A stretch of 64,000 bases of DNA from Sphingobium wenxiniae (GCF_007830065.1 NZ_VLKK01000009.1:1-64000), one strand, 5' to 3'; counted from the stretch's first letter, positions 16,298 to 26,196 are shown. A program made the numbers and translations. Notes: generated from the sequence alone by a model not told the origin.

Positions 16298-16873
16298 ATG
16301 GAAGCTCTCCTCACTTCTGCCGCACTGGTCGCGCTCGCCGAAATGGGCGACAAGACGCAGCTGCTCGCCATGCTGCTCGCCACGCGGTTCCGAAAGCCGG
16401 TGCCGATCATCCTGGGCATATTGTTCGCGACGCTCGCCAATCATTTCCTGGCCGCGCTGATCGGCCATAGCATCGCGGGCGTGCTGACGCAGGACTGGTT
16501 CCGCTATGCCGTGGCGGCGAGCTTCATCGCCATGGCGGCATGGACCCTGATCCCCGACACAATCGACGAGGATGCGCCGCTCAAGGCGCCCTCGAAGGCA
16601 GGCGTGTTCCTGACCACGCTGGTCGCCTTCTTCCTGGTGGAGATGGGCGACAAGACGCAGGTGGCGACCGTGGCGCTGGGCGCGCGCTTCGACAATCTGA
16701 TCGCGGTGACGGCGGGCACGACGCTGGGCATGATGATCGCCAATGTGCCCGCGGTCCTGTTCGGCGACGTGCTGGCGAAGAAGGTGCCGATGCGCGCGCT
16801 TCAGGTCGGCGCGGCGCTGCTGTTCCTGGCGTTGGGGCTGTGGATGATCGCCAGCTTGCAGGGCTGGATGTAG
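16298..16873 (+). CDS. TMEM165/GDT1 family manganese transporter
   Basis: A 191-residue membrane protein with the two inverted repeats of the family, each carrying the signature EMGDKTQ (residues about 14-20 and 116-122) that lines the cation path. Bacterial members (MneA/MnaP type) export Mn2+. Here the function is backed by context: a yybP-ykoY riboswitch lies in the leader. Six hydrophobic segments are apparent. Export of excess manganese from the cytoplasm is the most likely role. Confidence 0.92.
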   Translation: MEALLTSAALVALAEMGDKTQLLAMLLATRFRKPVPIILGILFATLANHFLAALIGHSIAGVLTQDWFRYAVAASFIAMAAWTLIPDTIDEDAPLKAPSKAGVFLTTLVAFFLVEMGDKTQVATVALGARFDNLIAVTAGTTLGMMIANVPAVLFGDVLAKKVPMRALQVGAALLFLALGLWMIASLQGWM

Positions 16874-16907
16874 CAAAGGCGGTTGTCAGCGGGCAGCGGC
16901 TGATGCA

Positions 16908-16930
16908 AGGGGGAACGCAAGATTCCCCCT
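16908..16930 (+). terminator. Hairpin between the transporter and the NDUFA9-like gene
   Basis: AGGGGGAA (16908-16915) and TTCCCCCT (16923-16930) form a perfect 8-bp stem with a CGCAAGA loop, 34 bp after the transporter stop. No T-run follows, so it may be a weak terminator or a stabilising 3' end. Confidence 0.45.
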
Positions 16931-16939
16931 ACTACAGAC

Positions 16940-17887
16940 ATGGGACGCGTGATGAAGGACAGTCTGGTTACCCTGTTCGGCGGCGGCGGCTTTCTGGGCC
17001 GGCAAGTGGCGCAGGCGCTGCTGGAGCGCGGCGCGCGGGTGCGCGTGGCCCAGCGCGACCTGGCGGGCGCGATGCGGATCAAGCCGCTGGGCGGCCTGGG
17101 CCAGACGCAGTTCGTCTTGGCGGACATCCGCAAGCCCAAAAGCGTCGCGCTGGCCGTCGCGGGCAGCGACATCGTCATCAATCTCGTCGGCATATTGACC
17201 GGCGATTTCGACGCGGTGCACCGTCAGGGCGCGGCCAATGTGGCGAAGGCGGCGGCGGACGCAGGCGTCAAGGCGCTGGTCCATGTGTCGGCCATCGGCG
17301 CGGACGCGCAAAGCCCGTCCGCCTATGGCCGGTCCAAGGCGGCGGGCGAAGCGGCGGTCAAGGCGGCCTTTCCGAACGCGACCATCATCCGGCCGTCGAT
17401 CATCTTCGGGCCGGAAGACCAGTTCCTCAACCGCTTCGCCGACCTGATCCGCATGGCTCCCGTGGTGCCGGTGATCGGCGCGGGCACGAAGTTCCAGCCG
17501 GTGTTCGTCACCGATGTCGCGGGGGCCATCGCCAATGCGGCGGCGCAGCCGGACGCGCATGGCGGCAAGTCCTATGAACTGGGCGGGCCGCAAGTGCTGA
17601 GCATGATGGAGTTGAACGCCTGGATCGCCAAGGCCATCGGGCGCGAACGCAGCCTGGTGGCCGTGCCCGCGCCGCTCGCCTCGCTGATCGCGGCTTTCGG
17701 CTTCCTGCCGGGCGCGCCGATCACGCGGGATCAATATGCGATGCTGCAAAAGGACAATGTGGTCGCGCCGGGCGCGGAGGGGCTGGCGGCGCTGGGCATC
17801 GCGCCGACGCCGATGGGCGCGGTCGCGGAAGGCTGGCTGGTGCGCTATCGCCGGCATGGCCGCTTCGCCGGACGCGTCAAAGACTGA
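16940..17887 (+). CDS. NDUFA9-like NAD(P)-binding protein (SDR superfamily)
   Basis: A 315-residue atypical short-chain dehydrogenase. The dinucleotide-binding loop is near the N-terminus (TLFGGGGFLGRQVAQAL), followed by DIVINLVGIL, HVSAIGAD and a YGRSKAAGE active-site helix. The pattern and the GPQVLSMMELN segment match the alphaproteobacterial NDUFA9-related family; the mitochondrial relative is a structural subunit of complex I, and the bacterial role is not settled. Start could be ATG 16940 or 16952; neither has a strong ribosome binding site. Confidence 0.82.
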   Translation: MGRVMKDSLVTLFGGGGFLGRQVAQALLERGARVRVAQRDLAGAMRIKPLGGLGQTQFVLADIRKPKSVALAVAGSDIVINLVGILTGDFDAVHRQGAANVAKAAADAGVKALVHVSAIGADAQSPSAYGRSKAAGEAAVKAAFPNATIIRPSIIFGPEDQFLNRFADLIRMAPVVPVIGAGTKFQPVFVTDVAGAIANAAAQPDAHGGKSYELGGPQVLSMMELNAWIAKAIGRERSLVAVPAPLASLIAAFGFLPGAPITRDQYAMLQKDNVVAPGAEGLAALGIAPTPMGAVAEGWLVRYRRHGRFAGRVKD

Positions 17888-18030
17888 GCAGGCGTCGATA
17901 GGACGAAAGCCGCGCGCGACCGGCCGCCCGCCACACGCTTTGCGGGCGGCGCGCGCTGCGGCAATGTGTGCGGCGCGCAATCCGCGCTCTCTTCCCGCAT
18001 AGTCATCTCATCCAAGGACCATAGCGCCCC

Positions 18031-18840
18031 ATGGACATGCATTATCTGACGGTCATCCTGCTCGGCATCGTAGAAGGACTGACCGAGTTCCTGCCCGTGT
18101 CCTCGACCGGCCACCTCATCCTGGCGAGCGAATTGCTGGGCTACGACGCATCGACATGGGCGATGTTCAATGTCGTCATCCAGTTGGGCGCGATCCTGGC
18201 GGTGGTGGTGCTGTATTGGCGCACATTCTGGGCCGTCGCGACGGGACTGCTGCGGCGGGAGCCGGTGAGCTGGCGTTTCCTGCGGAATCTGTTGGTCGCC
18301 TTCCTGCCTTCCGCCGTCATCGGGCTGGCGCTGCATAGCTATATCGAAGTGCTGCTGGGCGCGCCGCAGGTCGTGGCCTGGGCGCTGATCGCGGGCGGCA
18401 TCGCCATACTGCTGATCGAGCGCATGGTGAAGAAGGCGCAATATCACGGCATCGCCGACATTCCCTTGCCGCAGGTGATCGGCGTCGGGTTCATCCAGTG
18501 CATCGCGATGATCCCCGGCGTGAGCCGTTCGGGCGCGACGATCATGGGCGCGCTGACGCTTGGGGTCGAGCGGCGGACGGCCGCGGAGTTCAGCTTCTTC
18601 CTCGCCATCCCGACCATGCTGGGCGCGAGCACATTGGAACTGCTCAAGAAGGGCGATCAGATCACCGGCGGCTCGGTCGGCTGGGGCAGCATCGCGCTGG
18701 GCTTTGCCGTATCCTTCGTCGTCGCGCTGCTGGTCATCAAATGGTTCGTGGGACTCGTGTCGCGGCGCGGCTTCGCGCCCTTCGCCTGGTATCGAATCGT
18801 CGCGGGCGCGGCCGCATTGATCTGGCTGGCGGCTAGATAG
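18031..18840 (+). CDS. uppP: Undecaprenyl-diphosphatase
   Basis: A 269-residue inner-membrane phosphatase of the BacA/UppP family that recycles undecaprenyl diphosphate to the monophosphate carrier for peptidoglycan and surface-glycan synthesis. Both active-site motifs are present: EGLTEFLPVSSTGHLIL at residues about 12-28 and PGVSRSGATI in the second half. Eight hydrophobic segments fit the family. An in-frame ATG at 18037 is an alternative start. Overexpressed UppP gives bacitracin resistance. Confidence 0.95.
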   Translation: MDMHYLTVILLGIVEGLTEFLPVSSTGHLILASELLGYDASTWAMFNVVIQLGAILAVVVLYWRTFWAVATGLLRREPVSWRFLRNLLVAFLPSAVIGLALHSYIEVLLGAPQVVAWALIAGGIAILLIERMVKKAQYHGIADIPLPQVIGVGFIQCIAMIPGVSRSGATIMGALTLGVERRTAAEFSFFLAIPTMLGASTLELLKKGDQITGGSVGWGSIALGFAVSFVVALLVIKWFVGLVSRRGFAPFAWYRIVAGAAALIWLAAR

Positions 18841-19006
18841 GACCGTATCGGAACCTTGTTGACGCTTCATCCTGCGATCCATTCGCATTAAAGGCGAATA
18901 CCGGAGAATTTTAGGACAGTTCTATTGACTTAAATGTCGGAATCCGCGTGACTCGGCCTGTTTTTGAGCCTATGTGAGCGCCTGCAATATTTTCCAGGGG
19001 CGACTT

Positions 19007-20458
19007 ATGGGTGACAATCCGATGCTGAAGTTTGTGGGGACGGGCCAGGCCTATCCCGAGAAACGCCCGGCACAGGATCGCGCGGACGATTTCCTTGAGA
19101 TCAGCCGCAGCTTCATTCTGGACAAGGCGGAGGAGCAGGCGTCGCGCTGCTCGCAATGCGGCGTGCCTTATTGCTCGACCCATTGCCCGCTGCACAACCA
19201 TATCCCCGACTGGCTGCGCCTGACGGCCGAGGGGCGGCTGCGCGAAGCCTATGAGCTGTCCAACCTCACCAGCACCATGCCGGAAATCTGCGGCCGCATC
19301 TGCCCGCAGGATCGCCTGTGCGAAGGCAATTGCGTCATCGAATTTTCCGGCCATGGCGCCGTCACCATCGGCAGCGTCGAAAAATACATCACCGATACGG
19401 CGTGGAAGGAAGGCTGGGTCGAACCGCTGGTGCCCGGCAGCCCCACCGGCCAGTCGGTCGGCGTGATCGGCGCGGGCCCGGCGGGCCTGACCACCGCGGA
19501 ATATCTGCGCGTGGCCGGCTATGAGGTGCATGTCTATGACCGGCACGACCGGGCGGGCGGGCTGCTGACCTATGGCATCCCCGGCTTCAAGCTGGAAAAG
19601 GACGTGGTGATGCGCCGCGTCCAGCGGCTGAAGGACGGCGGCATCGTCTTCCACCAGAGCTTCGAGGTGGGGCGCGACGCCACGCTGGAAGAGCTGCGCC
19701 AGAAGCACGACGCGGTGCTGATCGCGACCGGCGTCTACAAGCCGCGCGACATCAAGGCGCCGGGCGTGGGCGCGCCGGGCGTGGTGAAGGCGCTGGACTA
19801 TCTGACCGCTTCCAACAAGGCGGGCTTTGGCGACGCGGTGCCGGAACATGAGGACGGGTCGCTGCTGGCGGCTGGCAAGAATGTCGTCGTCATCGGCGGC
19901 GGCGACACCGCGATGGACTGCGTCCGCACCGCCATCCGCCAGGGCGCGAAGTCGGTGAAGTGCCTCTATCGCCGCGACCGGGAAAACATGCCCGGATCGC
20001 AGCGCGAAGTCGCCAATGCCGAGGAGGAAGGCGTCGAGTTCGTGTGGCTGACCGCGCCCGTGGCGTTCGAAGGCACGGAGCATGTCACCGGCGTCAAGGT
20101 GACGAAGATGCGGCTGGGTTCGCCCGACGCTTCGGGCCGCCGCGCGCCGGAGCCGGACCCCGGCAGCGAGCACACGCTGGAGGCGGACCTCGTCATCAAG
20201 GCGCTGGGCTATGACCCGGAAGAACTGCCGCGGCTGTTCGGATCGGAAGATTTGTCGGTCACGCGCTGGGGCACGCTGCGCGTCGATCATCGCACGATGA
20301 TGACCAGCGTGGACGGCGTGTTCGCGGCGGGCGACATCGTGCGCGGCGCTTCGCTGGTCGTCTGGGCGATCCGCGACGGCCGCGATGTGACCGAGCATAT
20401 GCACCGCTACCTCAAGGCACAGGCCAAGGCAGCGGCGGGCGAAAGGGTCGCGGCGTGA
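19007..20458 (+). CDS. gltD: Glutamate synthase, small (beta) subunit
   Basis: A 483-residue NADPH-dependent subunit that feeds electrons to GltB for glutamate synthesis from glutamine and 2-oxoglutarate. The N-terminal domain holds two cysteine clusters for 4Fe-4S centres (SRCSQCGVPYCSTHCP and EICGRICPQDRLCEGNCV). An FAD-binding GAGPAGLTTAEYL and an NADPH-binding VVVIGGGDTAMDCV follow. I start at ATG 19007, preceded by AGGGG; an upstream GTG at 18974 lacks support. The stop overlaps the next gene as GTGA. It is first in a gltD-DUF2059-gltB operon, the reverse of the usual gltB-gltD order. Confidence 0.95.
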   Translation: MGDNPMLKFVGTGQAYPEKRPAQDRADDFLEISRSFILDKAEEQASRCSQCGVPYCSTHCPLHNHIPDWLRLTAEGRLREAYELSNLTSTMPEICGRICPQDRLCEGNCVIEFSGHGAVTIGSVEKYITDTAWKEGWVEPLVPGSPTGQSVGVIGAGPAGLTTAEYLRVAGYEVHVYDRHDRAGGLLTYGIPGFKLEKDVVMRRVQRLKDGGIVFHQSFEVGRDATLEELRQKHDAVLIATGVYKPRDIKAPGVGAPGVVKALDYLTASNKAGFGDAVPEHEDGSLLAAGKNVVVIGGGDTAMDCVRTAIRQGAKSVKCLYRRDRENMPGSQREVANAEEEGVEFVWLTAPVAFEGTEHVTGVKVTKMRLGSPDASGRRAPEPDPGSEHTLEADLVIKALGYDPEELPRLFGSEDLSVTRWGTLRVDHRTMMTSVDGVFAAGDIVRGASLVVWAIRDGRDVTEHMHRYLKAQAKAAAGERVAA

Positions 20459-21195
20459 GGAAGGCGCTGTTCTGGATGGCGGGGGCCGCGCTGGCCCTCT
20501 CCGCCCCTGCTCTCGCGCAGAACCAAGCGGCGGCCGATCCCGCGCGGATCGCGGCGGCGAAGCCGGTGGTGGACAAGGTGTTTCCTGTCGGCACCTACCG
20601 CCGGATGATGGGCGAAACCATGTCCAAGATGATGGACAGCATGATGGACGGCGTCATGAAGATGCCGCTCGCGCAGCTCGCTCGCATCGGCGGCGTGCCG
20701 TCGGAGAAGATCGCGGACCTCAATGACGCATCCATGGCGGAGATCGGCGCGATCCTCGACCCGCATTTCCGCGAGCGGACGAAGAAGGGCATGGACGCGA
20801 TGATGGCGTCCATGGCGGACCTGATGAACGGGTTCGAGCCGCAGGTGCGCGACGCGCTGACCCGCGCCTATGCCCGCAAGTTCGACGGGCGGCAGCTTGG
20901 TGAGCTGAACAGCTTTTTCGCGACGCCGACCGGCGACCTTTATGCCCGCGAATCCATGATGATGTTCATGGACCCGGAAATCATGCGCGAAATGCAGGCT
21001 TTCATGCCTGAGATGATGAAGAAGATGCCCGACATCGCGGCAAAGGCGGAGGCGGCGACCAAAGACCTGCCCGCCCCCCGCAAGATTGCCGACCTGTCGC
21101 CCGCCGAGCGCGACCGGCTGGCGAAGCTGTTGGGTGTGAAGGCCGGCGACCTCAATGACAACGCCGCCTCGACAAGCGACGAAGGGACCGAATGA
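20455..21195 (+). CDS. Secreted DUF2059 protein within the glt operon
   Basis: A 246-residue exported protein beginning at a GTG that overlaps the gltD stop (GTGA). Signal peptide about residues 1-21 (LFWMAGAALALSAPALAQ). The middle (about 95-175) resembles DUF2059: FRERTKKGMDAMMASMADLM, then LTRAYARKFDGRQLGELNSFFATPTG. The protein is unusually rich in methionine (MMGETMSKMMDSMMDGVMKM). Function unknown. It overlaps gltB by ATGA at 21192, so three genes are locked together by overlaps, though a periplasmic protein has no obvious role in cytoplasmic glutamate synthesis. Confidence 0.85.
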   Translation: MRKALFWMAGAALALSAPALAQNQAAADPARIAAAKPVVDKVFPVGTYRRMMGETMSKMMDSMMDGVMKMPLAQLARIGGVPSEKIADLNDASMAEIGAILDPHFRERTKKGMDAMMASMADLMNGFEPQVRDALTRAYARKFDGRQLGELNSFFATPTGDLYARESMMMFMDPEIMREMQAFMPEMMKKMPDIAAKAEAATKDLPAPRKIADLSPAERDRLAKLLGVKAGDLNDNAASTSDEGTE

Positions 21196-24100
21196 TGACT
21201 GAGCAGACCCCTTTCATGGCCAGCCCCGAAGAGCGCGCACGCATCGCTGCCGAGGGCATGTATCACCCCGAGATGGAAGGCGACGCGTGCGGCGTGGGCC
21301 TGGTCGCGGCCACCGATGGCCGTCCCAGCCGCCGCGTGGTGGTGAGCGCCATCGATGCGCTGAAAGCCGTGTGGCATCGCGGCGCGGTGGACGCGGACGG
21401 CAAGACCGGCGACGGCGCTGGCATCCATGTCGACCTGCCGGTGCGCTTCTTTGACGACGCCATCGCCGACAGCGGCCACAAGCCCATGCCCAACCGGCTC
21501 GCCGTCGGCATGATCTTCCTGCCGCGCACGGATCTGTCGGCACAGGAAACCTGTCGCACCATCGTCGAAAGCGAGATCATCGACGCGGGCTACACCATCT
21601 ATGGCTGGCGCCAGGTGCCGGTCGACGTGTCGGTCATCGGCGAGAAGGCGCAGCGCACCCGCCCGGAAATCGAGCAGATCATGATCGCCGGGCCGATGCC
21701 CGAGGAACGCGATCAGGCCGAGTTCGAAAAAGACCTCTACCTCATCCGCCGCCGGATCGAGAAGAAGGTGATCGCCGCGCAGATCAACGATTTCTACGTC
21801 TGTTCGCTGTCCTGCCGCTCGATCATCTACAAGGGGTTGTTCCTGGCGGAATCGCTGTCGGTTTTCTACCCCGACCTTCAGGACGAGCGGTTCGAAAGCC
21901 GGGTCGCGATCTTCCACCAGCGTTATTCGACCAACACCTTTCCGCAATGGTGGCTGGCCCAGCCCTTCCGCACGCTGGCGCATAATGGCGAGATCAACAC
22001 GATCCGCGGCAACCAGAACTGGATGAAGAGCCACGAGATCAAGATGGCCAGCCTCGCATTCGGCGAATATAGCGAGGACATCAAGCCGGTGATCCCGGCG
22101 GGCGCTTCGGACACCGCCGCGCTCGACGCCGTGTTCGAGGCAATCTGCCGCGCCGGGCGCGACGCGCCCACGGCCAAGCTGATGCTGGTTCCCGAAGCGT
22201 GGCAGAGCGACAAGGCCGACCTGCCCCGCCCCCATGCGGATATGTATGAATATCTCGCCTCCGTGATGGAGCCGTGGGACGGCCCCGCCGCGCTGGCGAT
22301 GACGGACGGGCGCTGGGTCGTCGCGGGCGTGGACCGCAACGCGCTGCGTCCGCTGCGCTATACGCTGACGGGTGACAATCTGCTGATCGTGGGGTCCGAA
22401 ACCGGCATGGTCGTGGTGCCCGAAACCACCATCGTCCGCAAAGGCCGCATGGGGCCCGGCCAGATGATCGCCGTCGATCTGCTCGAAGGCGAACTCTATG
22501 ACGACCGCGCGATCAAGGACAGGATCGCGGGCGAAGCGCCCTATGGCGAACTCATCAAGGACTTCATGTCGGTCGAGGACCTGCCGCAGGCGCCCAGCGC
22601 GCTGCCGCAATGGGACAAGGCGGAACTGACGCGCCGCCAGGTCGCGGCCAACATGACGCTGGAGGACATGGAGCTGATCCTCAGTCCCATGGTCGAGGAT
22701 GCGAAGGAAGCCATCGGCTCCATGGGCGACGATACGCCGCTGGCCGTCATTTCCGATAAGCCGCGCACGGTCAGCCATTTCTTCCGCCAGAATTTCAGCC
22801 AGGTCACGAACCCGCCGATCGACAGCTTGCGCGAACGGCATGTGATGAGCCTCAAGACGCGCTTTTCGAACCTCAACAACATTCTGGAAGAAGGCGCGCA
22901 GAAGAACAATGTGCTGGTGCTGGATTCGCCGGTGCTGACATCGGCCGAATGGACGCGGCTGAAGGCGCATTTCGGCCATGCGGTCGCGGAAATCGACTGC
23001 ACCTTCCCGGCCGAGGGCGGGCAGGAGCAGTTGCGCGCCGCAATCACCCGCATCCGCGAGGAAGCGGAACAGGCGGTACGCGAAGGACGCAGCGAAATCT
23101 TCCTGACGGACGAGCATGTCAGCGCCGACCGGGTCGCCATCGCGGGCGTGCTGGCGGCGGCGGCGGTGCACACGCACCTCGTCCGCAAGGGGCTGCGTAG
23201 CTATGCGTCGATCAACATACGCTGCGCCGAGGCGCTCGACACCCATTATTTCGCGGTGCTGATCGGCGTGGGCGCGACCACGGTGAACGCCTATCTGGCC
23301 GAAGCCAGCATCGCCGACCGCCATGCGCGCGGCCTGTTCGGCGACCTGCCGCTGGAGCAGTGCTTCGAGCGTTATCGGGTGGCGATCAACGAGGGCCTGC
23401 TCAAGATCATGTCCAAAATGGGCATCGCGGTCATCAGCAGCTATCGCGGCGGCTATAATTTCGAGGCGGTGGGCCTGTCCCGCGCGCTGGTGAACGACCT
23501 GTTCCCCGGCATGCCCGCCAAGATTTCGGGCGAAGGCTATCATTCGCTGCATTTCAGCGCGAAGATGCGGCACGACGCCGCTTATGACAGCGCGATCGTG
23601 CGCCTGCCGGTGGGCGGCTTCTACCGCCAGCGCAACGGCGGGGAGAGCCATGCCTATTCGGCGCAGCTCATGCACCTGCTGCAAACGGCGGTCGCGACGG
23701 ACAGCTATTCGACCTATCTGCAATTTTCGCGCGGGGTGCGGGATTTGCCGCCGGTCTATCTGCGCGACCTGCTGGAGTTCAACTTCGCCCGCGAGGCGGT
23801 GCCGATCGACGAGGTGGAAGCCACCACGGAAATCCGCAAGCGCTTCGTGACGCCGGGCATGTCGCTGGGCGCGCTCAGCCCCGAGGCGCATGAGACGCTG
23901 GCCATCGCCATGAACCGCATCGGCGCGAAGGCCGTGAGCGGCGAAGGCGGCGAGGATGCGAACCGCTTCAAGCCCTATGAGAATGGCGACAACGCGAACA
24001 GCGTCATCAAGCAGATCGCGTCGGGCCGTTTCGGCGTCCATGCCGAATATCTGGGGTCGGCCGAAGAGATCGAGATCAAGGTCGCGCAGGGCGCCAAGCC

Positions 24101-25736
24101 CGGCGAAGGCGGCCAGCTTCCCGGCTTCAAGGTGACCGAGTTCATCGCCAAGCTGCGCCATTCGACGCCCGGCGTGACGCTGATCTCGCCGCCGCCGCAC
24201 CATGACATCTATTCGATCGAGGATCTGGCGCAGCTCATCTACGACTGCAAGCAGATCAACCCGCGCGCACGGGTGTGCGTGAAGCTCGTCAGCCAGGCGG
24301 GCATCGGCACGGTAGCGGCGGGCGTGGCGAAGGCCCATGCCGACGTCATCCTGGTGGCGGGCCATGTCGGCGGCACGGGCGCGTCGCCGCAGACGTCGAT
24401 CAAATATGCGGGCACGCCCTGGGAAATGGGCCTGTCGGAAGCCAATCAGGTGCTGACGCTCAACGGCCTGCGGCACCGGGTGAAGCTGCGGACGGACGGC
24501 GGGCTCAAGACCGGGCGCGACATCGTGATCGCGGCGATCCTGGGCGCGGAGGAATTCGGCATCGGCACGCTGTCGCTGGTGGCCATGGGCTGCATCATGG
24601 TGCGTCAGTGCCACAGCAACACCTGCCCGGTGGGCGTGTGCGTGCAGGACGAAAAGCTGCGGCAGAAGTTCACCGGCACGCCCGAGAAGGTCATCAACCT
24701 CATGACCTTCATCGCCGAGGAAGTGCGCGAGGTTCTGGCGCGGCTGGGCTTCCGCAGCCTGGATGAGGTGATCGGGCGGACGGAACTGCTGAAGCAGGTC
24801 AATCGTGGTGCGGAGCATCTGGACGATCTCGACCTCAATCCCATCCTCGCCAAGGTGGATGCGCCCGACGAGCAGCGGCGCTTCAGCCTCGACGCGTGGC
24901 GCAACGAAGTGCCCGATAGCCTCGACGCGCAGATGATGCGCGACGCCAAGGCCGTGTTCGAACGGGGCGAGAAGATGCAGCTCACCTATACGGTGCGTAA
25001 CACGCATCGCGCGGTGGGCACGCGCCTGTCGGCCGCCGTGACCGAACGGTTCGGCATGTCGGCGCTGGCGGACGGGCATCTGACGGTGCGCCTGCGCGGA
25101 AGCGCGGGCCAGTCGCTGGGCGCGTTCCTGTGCAAGGGCATCACGCTGGAAGTCTTTGGCGACGCCAACGACTATGTGGGCAAGGGCCTGTCGGGCGGCA
25201 CCATCGTGGTCCGCACGACCGTCTCCAGCCCGCTGTCGAGCAAGGACAACACCATCATCGGCAACACCGTCCTGTATGGCGCGACCGCGGGCAGGCTGTT
25301 CGCGGCGGGTCAGGCGGGCGAGCGCTTCGCGGTCCGCAATTCGGGCGCGCAGGTGGTGGTCGAAGGCTGCGGCGCGAACGGCTGCGAATATATGACCGGC
25401 GGCACGGCGGTGATCCTGGGCAAGACCGGCGCGAATTTCGGTGCGGGCATGACCGGCGGCATGGCCTTCATCCTCGACGAGGACGGCAGCTTCCCGGAAC
25501 AGGCGAACCCGGAAAGCATCGTCTGGCAACGTCTGGAAAGCGCGCATTGGGAAACGGAACTGAAAGCGCTGATCGCCCAGCATGCGGTCGCCACCGACAG
25601 CAAATGGTCGAACACGGTGCTGGACGACTGGGACCGCTGGCGGCGCTACTTCTGGCAGGTCTGTCCGAAGGAGATGGTCAGCCGTCTCGCTTATCCGCTG
25701 AGCGATGCGCCGGCAGAGGTGATCGCGGCCGAATAG
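21192..25736 (+). CDS. gltB: Glutamate synthase, large (alpha) subunit
   Basis: A 1514-residue enzyme. After a 32-residue propeptide comes the class II amidotransferase with nucleophile C33 (EGDACGVGLV). The central and FMN-binding synthase domains follow, with the 3Fe-4S cysteines in CIMVRQCHSNTCPVGVCV, then the C-terminal beta-helix domain of glycine-rich repeats. Length and domain order match NADPH-GOGAT. It overlaps the DUF2059 gene upstream. ATG 21192 and ATG 21195 are both possible starts. Confidence 0.97.
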   Translation: MMTEQTPFMASPEERARIAAEGMYHPEMEGDACGVGLVAATDGRPSRRVVVSAIDALKAVWHRGAVDADGKTGDGAGIHVDLPVRFFDDAIADSGHKPMPNRLAVGMIFLPRTDLSAQETCRTIVESEIIDAGYTIYGWRQVPVDVSVIGEKAQRTRPEIEQIMIAGPMPEERDQAEFEKDLYLIRRRIEKKVIAAQINDFYVCSLSCRSIIYKGLFLAESLSVFYPDLQDERFESRVAIFHQRYSTNTFPQWWLAQPFRTLAHNGEINTIRGNQNWMKSHEIKMASLAFGEYSEDIKPVIPAGASDTAALDAVFEAICRAGRDAPTAKLMLVPEAWQSDKADLPRPHADMYEYLASVMEPWDGPAALAMTDGRWVVAGVDRNALRPLRYTLTGDNLLIVGSETGMVVVPETTIVRKGRMGPGQMIAVDLLEGELYDDRAIKDRIAGEAPYGELIKDFMSVEDLPQAPSALPQWDKAELTRRQVAANMTLEDMELILSPMVEDAKEAIGSMGDDTPLAVISDKPRTVSHFFRQNFSQVTNPPIDSLRERHVMSLKTRFSNLNNILEEGAQKNNVLVLDSPVLTSAEWTRLKAHFGHAVAEIDCTFPAEGGQEQLRAAITRIREEAEQAVREGRSEIFLTDEHVSADRVAIAGVLAAAAVHTHLVRKGLRSYASINIRCAEALDTHYFAVLIGVGATTVNAYLAEASIADRHARGLFGDLPLEQCFERYRVAINEGLLKIMSKMGIAVISSYRGGYNFEAVGLSRALVNDLFPGMPAKISGEGYHSLHFSAKMRHDAAYDSAIVRLPVGGFYRQRNGGESHAYSAQLMHLLQTAVATDSYSTYLQFSRGVRDLPPVYLRDLLEFNFAREAVPIDEVEATTEIRKRFVTPGMSLGALSPEAHETLAIAMNRIGAKAVSGEGGEDANRFKPYENGDNANSVIKQIASGRFGVHAEYLGSAEEIEIKVAQGAKPGEGGQLPGFKVTEFIAKLRHSTPGVTLISPPPHHDIYSIEDLAQLIYDCKQINPRARVCVKLVSQAGIGTVAAGVAKAHADVILVAGHVGGTGASPQTSIKYAGTPWEMGLSEANQVLTLNGLRHRVKLRTDGGLKTGRDIVIAAILGAEEFGIGTLSLVAMGCIMVRQCHSNTCPVGVCVQDEKLRQKFTGTPEKVINLMTFIAEEVREVLARLGFRSLDEVIGRTELLKQVNRGAEHLDDLDLNPILAKVDAPDEQRRFSLDAWRNEVPDSLDAQMMRDAKAVFERGEKMQLTYTVRNTHRAVGTRLSAAVTERFGMSALADGHLTVRLRGSAGQSLGAFLCKGITLEVFGDANDYVGKGLSGGTIVVRTTVSSPLSSKDNTIIGNTVLYGATAGRLFAAGQAGERFAVRNSGAQVVVEGCGANGCEYMTGGTAVILGKTGANFGAGMTGGMAFILDEDGSFPEQANPESIVWQRLESAHWETELKALIAQHAVATDSKWSNTVLDDWDRWRRYFWQVCPKEMVSRLAYPLSDAPAEVIAAE

Positions 25737-25749
25737 GACCGCGCCGGCT

Positions 25750-26196
25750 TCACGGCTGGCCTGCGGCCGGCGGCAGCGTCGGGCGGACCTTGACCGGAGC
25801 GGAGTCCGGAATGGCGGCGGGTGAAGGCTCTTCTCCCGCCGCGAATCTTTCCACCGGCGGCGGCGCGGAGGACGCTGCGTCGGGAGTCATATAGTCTTGC
25901 GCCACCGGGTCCGCGCTGCCGTGGATCATGCCGTCGGGATCCCAGCCGCCCTGATCCGCCATCATCTGCCGCTCGGCCAGAGTGGGGCCGCATCCTGTGC
26001 AGCGAATCGTCTCCGGTCCTTTCTCCGGCGTGGCCGGGACGAAGCTCGCCGGACTGTCCTGCGGCGAATCCATCGTCTCCAGGTCCGCGATAGGCGGGGG
26101 TTTTTGCGGCGTGGTGACGAAATGGCCCAGCCCCATGCCCAGCAGGATAGCTGCGCCCGTCGCGCTCCCGCCCGCTATCCAGAAACTTTTTGCCAT
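25750..26196 (-). CDS. Hypothetical protein with one N-terminal membrane segment
   Basis: 148 residues, not recognised. A single hydrophobic segment at residues 6-27 (WIAGGSATGAAILLGMGLGHFV) suggests an inner-membrane anchor or uncleaved signal. A CxxC pair in RCTGCGPTLAERQMMADQGGWDPDG is the only striking motif and may bind metal or form a disulfide. Flanks are proline-rich and low-complexity. It runs convergent to gltB with a 13-bp gap. Confidence 0.68.
   Translation of the reverse strand: MAKSFWIAGGSATGAAILLGMGLGHFVTTPQKPPPIADLETMDSPQDSPASFVPATPEKGPETIRCTGCGPTLAERQMMADQGGWDPDGMIHGSADPVAQDYMTPDAASSAPPPVERFAAGEEPSPAAIPDSAPVKVRPTLPPAAGQP

Noticed and set aside
20940-25583. 1547-codon open frame antisense to gltB
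   Set aside because: The frame mirrors the codon bias of a GC-rich gene; its translation is Arg/His/Ala-rich with no domain, and gltB on the other strand is unambiguous.
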